NCBI RefSeq assembly: GCF_937958065.1
Contig: NZ_CALFXI010000021.1
Location: forward strand, 11,692 to 75,691
DNA length: 64,000 nucleotides
Direction of reading: 5' to 3'
Source: an uncultured Steroidobacter sp.
Lineage (GTDB): Bacteria > Pseudomonadota > Gammaproteobacteria > Steroidobacterales > Steroidobacteraceae
The position numbers were made by a program, and so were the translations under genes. Below the pieces are notes generated by a model, which was given only the letters and a program-made list of their open reading frames with translations, was not told where the DNA came from and did no database searches. Of the stretch, positions 33,380 through 41,089 are shown piece after piece. Within the stretch, counting starts at the first letter, position 1. Each line of letters begins with the position of its first letter.

Positions 33380-35803
33380 ATGACGACGGATCGACGTCGG
33401 TTGAAATTCGTCCGCGCCTGCGTTGCGCCGACGCTGGCGATGGTTGCGTTGCTAGGGTCCGCGCTCGCGCATGCTCACGATGGCAGGGATCGCGACCGGC
33501 ACGGCAAGGATCATGACTGGGGCGGCAAGGGCAGGTCGGTGGAGCTGCGCGTCCTTTCCAGTCCCGCTCGGTATGTTTCCGGCGGTGATGCCCGCATCGA
33601 GGTGCGCGTTCCGCCCGGCCTGCAGCACAAGGTCGAGCTGTATCTCAATGGCCGTCGTATACAAGCCAGTCTCAAACCGGTCGGCAAGGATCGGCTGCAA
33701 GCGCTGATCACCGGGCTGGCAGTCGGCGAGAATCGGCTGGAGGCGGTGGTCAACGGGCGCTGGGAGCGCGATGCGCTCAAACTGACCAATCATCCGATCA
33801 CGGGACCGATGTTCTCCGGTCCGCAACAGCATCCGTTCGTTTGCACCACGACCCAGAATGGCGTCGGACGCCAGCCCATCGTCGAGAGCGCGACGCCTCC
33901 GGGCAACCGCGTCTTCGACAGTGCCGGCAACGTCATTGGATACAGTCGCGACTGCTCGATCGATACTTTCGTCTCTTATTTATATCGCACCACCGGCAAT
34001 GCCTGGGCGCCGCTGCCAACCGATGGCACTCGTCCGGCCGATCTGGCGCAAGTGACCTTGCCCGACGGCCGGGTGGTCGACTTCATCGTGCGTCGTGAGG
34101 TCGGCTCGATCAATCGCTTCCTGTACAGCTTCGCGATGCTCGCGCCGACGGGAGAGAACTCCGCCAGACCCGACCTGAGTCGCTGGAACGGGCGCCTGCT
34201 GTATTGGTTCCAGGGCGGCGTGGCCATCGGACACTCGCAAGGCACCGTGCACAGCGGCTCGCTGAATCCGGACATTCTGCGCCTCGGCTATGCCATCGCG
34301 CATTCCAGCGGCAACAACACGGGTACTCATTACAATCTGCAGCTGGCCGCCGAGACCATGATGATGACCAAGGAGCGCTTCATCGAGCGCTATGGCGTGC
34401 CGAGCTACACCGTCGGTCTCGGCGGGTCGGGCGGCGCCATCCAACAGTACATCCTGGGCCAGAATCATCCCGGCCTGCTGGATGCGTTGCTGCCGGTGCA
34501 GTCGTATCCGGACATGGTGACGCAAACCATTCATGTCGGCGATTGCGAGCTGCTCGAGTACTACATGGACGCGACCGATCGCGCCAATCCCAAGTGGCGC
34601 GAGACAAAGAATCGCAGCTGGCTGGTGGGCTTCAATGCCGAGGAGGGCTTCGAGAAGGTCAACGATCCGCTGGCTCAGCTGAAAGTGGCGCTCGGCTACA
34701 GCACCTCGGTCGGCACGACCGAGTGCGTGCCGGCGTGGCGCGGCCTGTCGCCGCTTGCGATGAACCCCTGGTTTGGCCAGGCGCCCAACCAGCAGAACTA
34801 CGAGCCCCAATCGGCCATCGCGGCGATCCGCTGGACGCATTGGGACGACCTGCGAAACATCTACGGGGTCGATCAGACCGGCGCGGCGCGTCCGACCTGG
34901 GACAACGTCGGCGTGCAGTATGGCCTGCGTTCGCTGCAGCAGAGCAAGATCACCTTCGAGGAGTTCCTGCACCTCAATTGGCACATCGGCGGCTGGAAGC
35001 AGCCGAGCGAGATGGTGCAGGAAGGCTTCCCGTTCTTCGGCACGAGCGCCGCGGAGATCAACAAGGCGCTGACGGTGCCCGGCTACTTCGATCCGTGGAG
35101 CCGGCGCAATATGAATGTCAGCTCCGATCCGACCAGGCCGGCGCCGCGTACCAGTGGCGATCTGCGCGCGATTCGTGCCGCGTACACCTCGGGCATGGTG
35201 TTCCACGGCCAGCTGGATCGGCCGACCATCGATCATCGCCAGTACATGGAGCGCGAGCTGGACATGCACAACGTGCATCAAAGCTTCGCCGTGCGTCAGC
35301 GAGTGCTGGAGCGAATGGGCCACAGCGACATGCTGGTCATCTGGTTCACCGACACCATGCCGGGCGTGCCGAAAGCCAGTCAGTCGCTCGATGCCATCGC
35401 GGCCATGGAGGAATGGCAGCGGAACATCGAAAGGCACCCGAACAAGGGCATCCGGCGCAATCGTCCGGCGCGTGCCGTCGACAGTTGCTTCGATGTCACG
35501 GGCAAGCTGATCTATGCCGGCGATGACGCATGGAATGGCATCCTCGACGACAAACCCGCCGGTCCCTGCACGCAGCGCTTCCCGATCTACTCGAGCTCTC
35601 GCATCGTGGCCGGCGCGCCCATCGAAGGCGGCATCTACAAGTGCGCGTTGCAGCCGGTGGACAAGGCGGTCAAGGAAGGTGTGTATGCGCCTTGGAAGCC
35701 CACCTCGGCGCAACTGGCGAAGCTGAAACAGATCTTCCCGAGCGGCGTGTGCGACTACAGCCGCCCGGATCAGGGTCGGCCCTGGAAGGGCGAGCGCACC
35801 TGA
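33380..35803 (+). CDS. Secreted DUF6351 family protein
   Basis: 807 residues with a signal peptide (about 1-32, ALAHAHDG). A His/Asp-rich linker is followed by an Ig-like stretch (ELRVLSSPARYVSGGDARIEVRVPPG) and a large alpha/beta-hydrolase-like region with the nucleophile elbow GLGGSGG around Ser350. MFSGPQQHPFVCTTTQNG is text I associate with DUF6351. Function is unknown in the family; an esterase-like activity is inference. The start at 33380 has GGGGGA upstream; the frame is open 45 codons further. Confidence 0.72.
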   Translation: MTTDRRRLKFVRACVAPTLAMVALLGSALAHAHDGRDRDRHGKDHDWGGKGRSVELRVLSSPARYVSGGDARIEVRVPPGLQHKVELYLNGRRIQASLKPVGKDRLQALITGLAVGENRLEAVVNGRWERDALKLTNHPITGPMFSGPQQHPFVCTTTQNGVGRQPIVESATPPGNRVFDSAGNVIGYSRDCSIDTFVSYLYRTTGNAWAPLPTDGTRPADLAQVTLPDGRVVDFIVRREVGSINRFLYSFAMLAPTGENSARPDLSRWNGRLLYWFQGGVAIGHSQGTVHSGSLNPDILRLGYAIAHSSGNNTGTHYNLQLAAETMMMTKERFIERYGVPSYTVGLGGSGGAIQQYILGQNHPGLLDALLPVQSYPDMVTQTIHVGDCELLEYYMDATDRANPKWRETKNRSWLVGFNAEEGFEKVNDPLAQLKVALGYSTSVGTTECVPAWRGLSPLAMNPWFGQAPNQQNYEPQSAIAAIRWTHWDDLRNIYGVDQTGAARPTWDNVGVQYGLRSLQQSKITFEEFLHLNWHIGGWKQPSEMVQEGFPFFGTSAAEINKALTVPGYFDPWSRRNMNVSSDPTRPAPRTSGDLRAIRAAYTSGMVFHGQLDRPTIDHRQYMERELDMHNVHQSFAVRQRVLERMGHSDMLVIWFTDTMPGVPKASQSLDAIAAMEEWQRNIERHPNKGIRRNRPARAVDSCFDVTGKLIYAGDDAWNGILDDKPAGPCTQRFPIYSSSRIVAGAPIEGGIYKCALQPVDKAVKEGVYAPWKPTSAQLAKLKQIFPSGVCDYSRPDQGRPWKGERT

Positions 35804-35932
35804 TCGGGACCCCTGGCGCCCTCGGCGAGGCAGGGCGCCAGGCTCGCCACCAGCGGGCATCGATGAAAATGCGTGTAGCGCTGGACGGGCCGGTGAGCGA
35901 GATTTTGCGCATGCTTTCCGTGGAGGTGCGCC

Positions 35933-36541
35933 ATGGCCACCGGACTGCTCGTTCGCCTGGACGCTCGATCCGGCAAGGAACGCGAGGTAGAGCACTTCTT
36001 GAAATCGGGATTGCCCCTGGTCGAGGAGGAGATCGGCACCCGCGCCTGGTTCGCGGTGCGCTTCGGCAGGGGCGAATACGGCATCTTCGACACCTTCCTC
36101 GATGACGCCGCGCTCGAGCTGCACCTGCAGGGCCCGGTGGCCACGGCCTTACAGCAGAGCGGCGAATTGTTCGAGGGTCCGCCGCGGGTGCAAAAGCTCG
36201 AAGTCTTGACCGACAAGTTGCCGGTGAACCCCACACCGCCGGACACCAAGGGGCTGTTGCTCACTTTCAAGGCCAAAGCCGGTCGCGAGTCGGAGGTGGA
36301 ACAGTTCCTGCGGGACGCCCGCCGCATGGTGATGGAGGAGCCGAACACCACCGCGTGGTTCGCCATCCGCACTGAACAGGGTGATTATGGGATCTTCGAT
36401 GTCTTCCCGGACAACGGCGCACGCTTCCTGCATCTGGTCGGGCACGTGCCGCGCGAGCTGGCGAAACATTCCATGGCACTGTTGGGCTCGGTGCCGGAGC
36501 TGCACATGGTGACGGTGCAGGCCGAGAAGCTCGGCGTGTGA
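35933..36541 (+). CDS. Tandem-duplicated ABM-like (dimeric alpha-beta barrel) protein
   Basis: 202 residues made of two similar halves: 1-97 (GLLVRLDARSGKEREVEHFL...TRAWFAVRFGRGEYGIFDTF) and 105-202 (GLLLTFKAKAGRESEVEQFL...TTAWFAIRTEQGDYGIFDVF). Each resembles an antibiotic-biosynthesis-monooxygenase-type ferredoxin-like domain, and such domains usually pair into one barrel. The internal duplication would make a barrel from one chain. No catalytic residues or cofactor motif are recognised. GGAGG lies 6 bp before the ATG. Confidence 0.7.
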   Translation: MATGLLVRLDARSGKEREVEHFLKSGLPLVEEEIGTRAWFAVRFGRGEYGIFDTFLDDAALELHLQGPVATALQQSGELFEGPPRVQKLEVLTDKLPVNPTPPDTKGLLLTFKAKAGRESEVEQFLRDARRMVMEEPNTTAWFAIRTEQGDYGIFDVFPDNGARFLHLVGHVPRELAKHSMALLGSVPELHMVTVQAEKLGV

Positions 36542-36617
36542 TGCGCGGTTCGACGTGAGCAAGGAACTTTGCTGACAAAAAAAACGTTTCACGTGAGTGT
36601 TGTCACTTACGTGCGTG

Positions 36618-38009
36618 ATGGCGGGGGCCGTGGCGTCGAGGCGACCGAAGTTCCATCCATGGTTGCTGTTGTCGTCATTGGCGTTATGCTCGGCGTGCGC
36701 GTCGGACCCCCGCGTTCAACAACCTGAACAGGCGCCGCCCATCGTCGCGAGGCAGCGCGTGCTGTCCGAGGACGAGAGCGATCCGCTGCTGCAGGCGGCG
36801 CTGCAGGAATATCAGAGCGACGCGGCGGTTCGCGAGTTGGTGGCAGCGGTCCGCCGGAATTCCTCGATGCCGCTGACCAGCGGCAACCGCGTCGATGCGC
36901 TCATCGACGGCCCGCAAACCTATGACGCGATCGAATCGGATCTGCGCGCGGCCCGGCATCATATTCATCTGGAAACATTCATCTTCGGCGCCGACGACAT
37001 CGGGCGTCGCTTCGGCGACTTGCTGGCGCGCAAGCGCAAGGAAGGCGTGGAAGTCCGCGTGCTCTACGACAGCATCGGCAGCATGGACACGCCCAAGGAT
37101 TTTTTCGAACACCTGCGGCAGCAGGGCATCGAGGTGCGCGAATTCAGGCCGATGAACCCGGTCAAGAATCCACGCATCTGGGACATCAACAACCGCGATC
37201 ATCGCAAGATCATCGTCATCGACGGCAAGGTCGGCTTCACCGGCGGCATCAATATCGACAGCACCTACTCCAGCTCGTCCGCGAGTCGGCCGGGTCCGAA
37301 ACGGGGCATAGAAGACGGCTGGCGCGACACGCACATGCGCCTGCAGGGCCCGGTGGTGAAACAGCTGCAAACGTTGTTTCTTCAGTCGTGGGCCGAGGCG
37401 GGCGAGCCGCTGCAGGCGCGGGACGGCGATCGCTATGTGCCGCCGGCCCGATCCGCCGGCAAGACGTTGGTCACCATCGTGGGCAATGACAGCGAATCGG
37501 ACGATCGCTCGCTGTACGGAACCTATCTCGCTGCATTTACACACGCGAGCAACCGATTGTGGATCACTCATGCGTACTTCGCGCCCAATCCGGAGTTGCT
37601 GGATGCAATGGTCGACGCGTCACGACGCGGCGTCGATGTGAGACTCATCGTTCCCGCGTTCACGGACTCGCGGATCGTACTCAATGCGACGCAATCGACG
37701 TTCACGCCGCTGCTCGAGGCCGGTGTGAAAATCTACGAGCTGAAGGACGCGCTGCTGCACGCGAAGAGCGTTGTGATCGACGGCACGGTCGCCATCGTCG
37801 GCTCCGCGAACCTCGACATGCGCAGCTTCCTGCACAACGACGAGGTCAACGCCATCGTCATCAACCGGGACTTCGGACAGCGCATGGAGGAGGTATTCAA
37901 GCGCGACGAGCGCGCCTCGCGACCGGTGACGCTGGAGCGGTGGCAGAAGCGGTCGCTCTGGCAACGGCTGAAGGAATTTGGCGTCAAGCTGTTCGGCTAC
38001 TGGATCTGA
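36618..38009 (+). CDS. Cardiolipin synthase / phospholipase D family protein
   Basis: About 463 residues. The N-terminus resembles a lipoprotein leader (LLLSSLALCSACAS). Two HKD motifs are complete: DHRKIIVIDGKVGFTGGIN and LLHAKSVVIDGTVAIVGSANLD, as in ClsA/B/C-type phosphatidyltransferases. It would join phosphatidylglycerol units or transfer a phosphatidyl group at the envelope. The ATG at 36618 is chosen over GTG codons at 36597 and 36615. Its 3' end overlaps the convergent RNase Z-like gene by 13 bp. Confidence 0.85.
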   Translation: MAGAVASRRPKFHPWLLLSSLALCSACASDPRVQQPEQAPPIVARQRVLSEDESDPLLQAALQEYQSDAAVRELVAAVRRNSSMPLTSGNRVDALIDGPQTYDAIESDLRAARHHIHLETFIFGADDIGRRFGDLLARKRKEGVEVRVLYDSIGSMDTPKDFFEHLRQQGIEVREFRPMNPVKNPRIWDINNRDHRKIIVIDGKVGFTGGINIDSTYSSSSASRPGPKRGIEDGWRDTHMRLQGPVVKQLQTLFLQSWAEAGEPLQARDGDRYVPPARSAGKTLVTIVGNDSESDDRSLYGTYLAAFTHASNRLWITHAYFAPNPELLDAMVDASRRGVDVRLIVPAFTDSRIVLNATQSTFTPLLEAGVKIYELKDALLHAKSVVIDGTVAIVGSANLDMRSFLHNDEVNAIVINRDFGQRMEEVFKRDERASRPVTLERWQKRSLWQRLKEFGVKLFGYWI

Positions 38010-39016
38010 CCCCGCCAGGCGCGCAGGAACTCGGCGCGCTGAGTCGCCTCGTCGTCGTGGTAGCGCGACGAGAAATGAAACGGATGCGCGTCCTTGACGG
38101 ACGCCAGTCGCGCGATCGTTCCCGCCTGCGTGGTCGTCAGATGGGACTTGCTCGTTCCCAGCTGTCGATCCGCTTCCAGGAAGACGGCTTCGATGAACAG
38201 CAGATCCGCGTCGGCGACGAACGGAATGACCCGTTCCCGATTCGCCGGCGTCCAGCCCGCATCGGTCACATAACAGACCTTCTGGCCCGGCACGAACTCG
38301 AGCACATCGCGTTTCAGCTCGCCCAGCGGGAATGTTTTCTCACGCGAGCCCTCGCGCGTCCGCCATCTGACATTGACCGGTGTTTCGTCGGGGGCGTCCG
38401 CTCTGGCCAGCTTCTTCAGCTCGGTCAGCCATGGGCCGGTAGGCAGGCCGCGGCGCTCCAGCTGGTTCTTCCACACGTTGATGTGCGTGCTTTCCTCGAA
38501 GCAGAAGGCGAGGGACTGAATGTCGTGGTGTTCGAGGGGGACGGTGCGAACCAGGAACTGTTCGTCCTGCAGCAGCACACCATCCTTCGCAATCACATCG
38601 GGCAACGCCTCGCGCGCGAACTGATCCCGGCTCCGAAAGCGAGCGCGAGCGACGCGGCCGTCGCTGCGCACCTCATGGGCTTCGATGATGAAGTCGACCG
38701 TGTAGTTCCGCACCAGGTTCCAGGTGTACGCCGCGAGCTTGTGCTCGACCTGTGCGATGAAGTTCTCCGGACCGTACATCCGCACGCCGGTATCGCGTCC
38801 CAGGCACACCCGCAGCAGGTGGTCGAAACCGGCGAAGTGGTCCATGTGCGTATGGCTGACGAATACATCGCTCACTCGCAGCAGCACGCGGGTGGACAAC
38901 GACTGCACGTCGCCGATATCGAACAACAGCGCGCGGCGCTGGAATTTCAGATCGATGCAGACCCCGGGGTCGCCCCAGACCCCGTTCACCAGCCTGGCGT
39001 GGTAGATCGGCCGCAT
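37997..39016 (-). CDS. Metallo-beta-lactamase fold hydrolase, RNase Z-like
   Basis: 339 residues with the zinc motif SHTHMDHFAGFDHLLR near residue 54, a later VPLEHHDIQSLAF and CYVTDAGWT, and SKSHLTTTQAGTIA containing a late His. The arrangement recalls ElaC/RNase Z proteins, which cut tRNA 3' trailers or act as phosphodiesterases. No typical exosite arm is obvious. The actual substrate is not certain. Converges on the phospholipase D-like gene. Confidence 0.78.
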   Translation of the reverse strand: MRPIYHARLVNGVWGDPGVCIDLKFQRRALLFDIGDVQSLSTRVLLRVSDVFVSHTHMDHFAGFDHLLRVCLGRDTGVRMYGPENFIAQVEHKLAAYTWNLVRNYTVDFIIEAHEVRSDGRVARARFRSRDQFAREALPDVIAKDGVLLQDEQFLVRTVPLEHHDIQSLAFCFEESTHINVWKNQLERRGLPTGPWLTELKKLARADAPDETPVNVRWRTREGSREKTFPLGELKRDVLEFVPGQKVCYVTDAGWTPANRERVIPFVADADLLFIEAVFLEADRQLGTSKSHLTTTQAGTIARLASVKDAHPFHFSSRYHDDEATQRAEFLRAWRGQIQ

Positions 39017-39058
39017 GCTCGCGCAACGCAGCCCCCGTGGCGAAGTTCCGGGGCCGGC

Positions 39059-39133
39059 TCACTGGCCCGGGATGGGCAGGCACTCCATGAGGGAGGCGGC
39101 GCTGCCGACATAAATCGCAAGAAACGTTTCCAT
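39059..39133 (-). pseudogene. 24-codon ORF with strong Shine-Dalgarno; possible YCII-like remnant
   Basis: Encodes 24 residues starting METFLAIYVGSAAS. GAGGAGG lies seven bases before the ATG, one of the best ribosome-binding sites in the window. The first residues recall the N-terminus of small YCII-type proteins (FLAIY-x-G-S/T), but the frame stops where the conserved domain should continue. It may be a truncated gene with its translation signal intact or a real micropeptide. It lies 29 bp after the antiporter start-side neighbour's stop and 42 bp before the RNase Z-like gene. Confidence 0.4.
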
Positions 39134-39162
39134 GACGGCCTCCTCGAGCGCATGGGCGCGGG

Positions 39163-41001
39163 TTACGTGGCACTCTCGCTGGCCTTCTCGCCGGGCACTT
39201 CGTTGAGCGCTTTGCCTTCGGTGCGCGGCTTGCTGAACGGAGTGGGTCGGGAGGGCGTCTGTGGGGTATTCCGGAACAGCATGCCGATGCCGGCCTGATA
39301 CCCGCCGCCGGCGATTTCCAATGCGAATCGCTCCGCATCGCGCTCCCGGATGCTGGCGAGGATCTCGGCAACCTCCGAATCGCTCACGTCGAGCATGCGC
39401 AGCGCTGCGCCACCGGCCTGCAGTGCCGATTCGAAGGTCTCTCTGATCTGATAATCGACACCGGCGCCGACCAGCAGACGCGCATGCTCACGATCATAGG
39501 CACGCACCAGCAGCTGGGCTTGCGGAAACTCGGAGCGCACCAGTTCGACGATGCGATCGGCCGTCGCGCGGCTGTTTACGCAGACGGCGATCTGGCGCGC
39601 CTTGCCTGCGCCGGAGGCTCGCAATACATCGAGCCGCGTCCCGTCGCCGTAGTAAACCGTGAAGCCGAATTCCTGGGCGGCGCGGATCATCTCGACATCG
39701 GCATCGATGATGCTGACATCGACGCCACGCGCCAGCAGCGCCTGACTGACCACCTGGCCAAAGCGGCCGAAGCCGATCATGAGCACACTGCCTTCGAGCC
39801 CTTCGGCGATCGGAATGCCGTCCAGGGACTGGCTCGCCGGCTTGATGAGGTGCCGGACCACGATGACCACCAGCGGCGTCAGCACCATCGACAGCACGAC
39901 CACGGCGGTCATGTTGGCATTGACGGTTTCATCGATGATGCCGACCGCGGCCGCGGCGCTGTACAGAACGAACGCGAACTCGCCACCTTGCGCCATCAGG
40001 ACCGCGCGATCCAGAGCTTCCTGATGCGAGCTGCGAGTCACGCGCGCGACGAGATAGATACACAATGCCTTGGTGACCATCATGGCCGGCACGATCGCGG
40101 CGATCAGTGCCCAGTTGTCCGCGACGACTTTCAAGTCGAGGCTCATGCCTACGGCCAGAAAGAACAGCCCCAACAGCAAACCTCGGAACGGCTCGACATC
40201 CGCTTCGAGCTGATGACGGAAGGTCGATTCGGACAACAGCACACCGGCGAGAAAGGCGCCCATGGCCATCGACAGGCCGCCCATTTCCATGAGCAACGCG
40301 GAGCCGAGCACCACCAGCAGTGCCGCGGCCGACATGACTTCACGCGTGCGTGCCAGCGCCAGAACGCTGAACAGAGGATTGAGCAGCCATACGCCGGCCG
40401 CGATCAGGCCGGCGAGCGCACCGATGCCGGTCAGCATGGAAATCCATTGCGGCGTATCGGTCTGCGCCGTCGCGACCGGCGAGAGGAAGCTGACCAAGGC
40501 CAGCAGCGGTACGATCAACAGATCTTCGAACAACAGCACCGAGACCATCTTCTGCCCGTGAGGCAGCGCGATGTCGCCGCGCTCGGCCAGCAGCTGCATG
40601 ACGATGGCCGTCGAGGTGAGCACGAAGCCGGCGCCACCGACGAAGGCTACCAGCGGCGACAGACCAAACGCCATCCCGACTCCCGTCAGCCCCACCGTGC
40701 AGGCAACGATCTGCAGGGTGCCCAGGCCGAAAATCTGCCGCCGCAGCTGCCACAGATGCGACGGCCGCATCTCCAGGCCGATGATGAAAAGGAACATTAC
40801 GACGCCCAGCTCGGCGAACTGCAGTATGGCGTGGGGGTCGGAGAACAGCCCGAGACCGAATGGGCCGATCAGCAGGCCGGCGGCCAGATAGCCCAGCACC
40901 GAGCCCAGGCCCAGTCGTCGGAACAGAGGCACGGCGATGACCGCCGCGCCCAGCAACGCAACCGCGTTGACCAGCATGCTCGAGTCGTGTTCGGGGGCCA
41001 T
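39163..41001 (-). CDS. CPA2 cation:proton antiporter with TrkA-N domain (KefB/KefC-like)
   Basis: 612 residues. About 12 membrane helices form the CPA2 domain (1-385; GYLAAGLLIGPFGLG, MLFEDLLIVPLLAL, GAFLAGVLLSES, MAQGGEFAFVLYS). A Rossmann RCK/TrkA-N domain follows (SVLMIGFGRFGQVVSQALLARGVDVSIID, about 405-525). KefB/C proteins export potassium in exchange for protons under electrophile stress, gated by glutathione adducts. No KefF/G ancillary protein is nearby. The C-terminal tail is polar and variable. Confidence 0.9.
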   Translation of the reverse strand: MAPEHDSSMLVNAVALLGAAVIAVPLFRRLGLGSVLGYLAAGLLIGPFGLGLFSDPHAILQFAELGVVMFLFIIGLEMRPSHLWQLRRQIFGLGTLQIVACTVGLTGVGMAFGLSPLVAFVGGAGFVLTSTAIVMQLLAERGDIALPHGQKMVSVLLFEDLLIVPLLALVSFLSPVATAQTDTPQWISMLTGIGALAGLIAAGVWLLNPLFSVLALARTREVMSAAALLVVLGSALLMEMGGLSMAMGAFLAGVLLSESTFRHQLEADVEPFRGLLLGLFFLAVGMSLDLKVVADNWALIAAIVPAMMVTKALCIYLVARVTRSSHQEALDRAVLMAQGGEFAFVLYSAAAAVGIIDETVNANMTAVVVLSMVLTPLVVIVVRHLIKPASQSLDGIPIAEGLEGSVLMIGFGRFGQVVSQALLARGVDVSIIDADVEMIRAAQEFGFTVYYGDGTRLDVLRASGAGKARQIAVCVNSRATADRIVELVRSEFPQAQLLVRAYDREHARLLVGAGVDYQIRETFESALQAGGAALRMLDVSDSEVAEILASIRERDAERFALEIAGGGYQAGIGMLFRNTPQTPSRPTPFSKPRTEGKALNEVPGEKASESAT

Positions 41002-41089
41002 TGGCAGCTCGGATGGGACAAAGCGCGGATCATAGGCGCGTACGGGATCGAGCGCGACTGCCGGGCCCTGGCGGCGCCAGCCGTGGCGA

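Noticed and set aside
35873..36105. Small ORF starting at about 35873 before the ABM-like gene
   Set aside because: It reads into the ABM-like gene in another frame and encodes an Arg/Gly-rich chance sequence.
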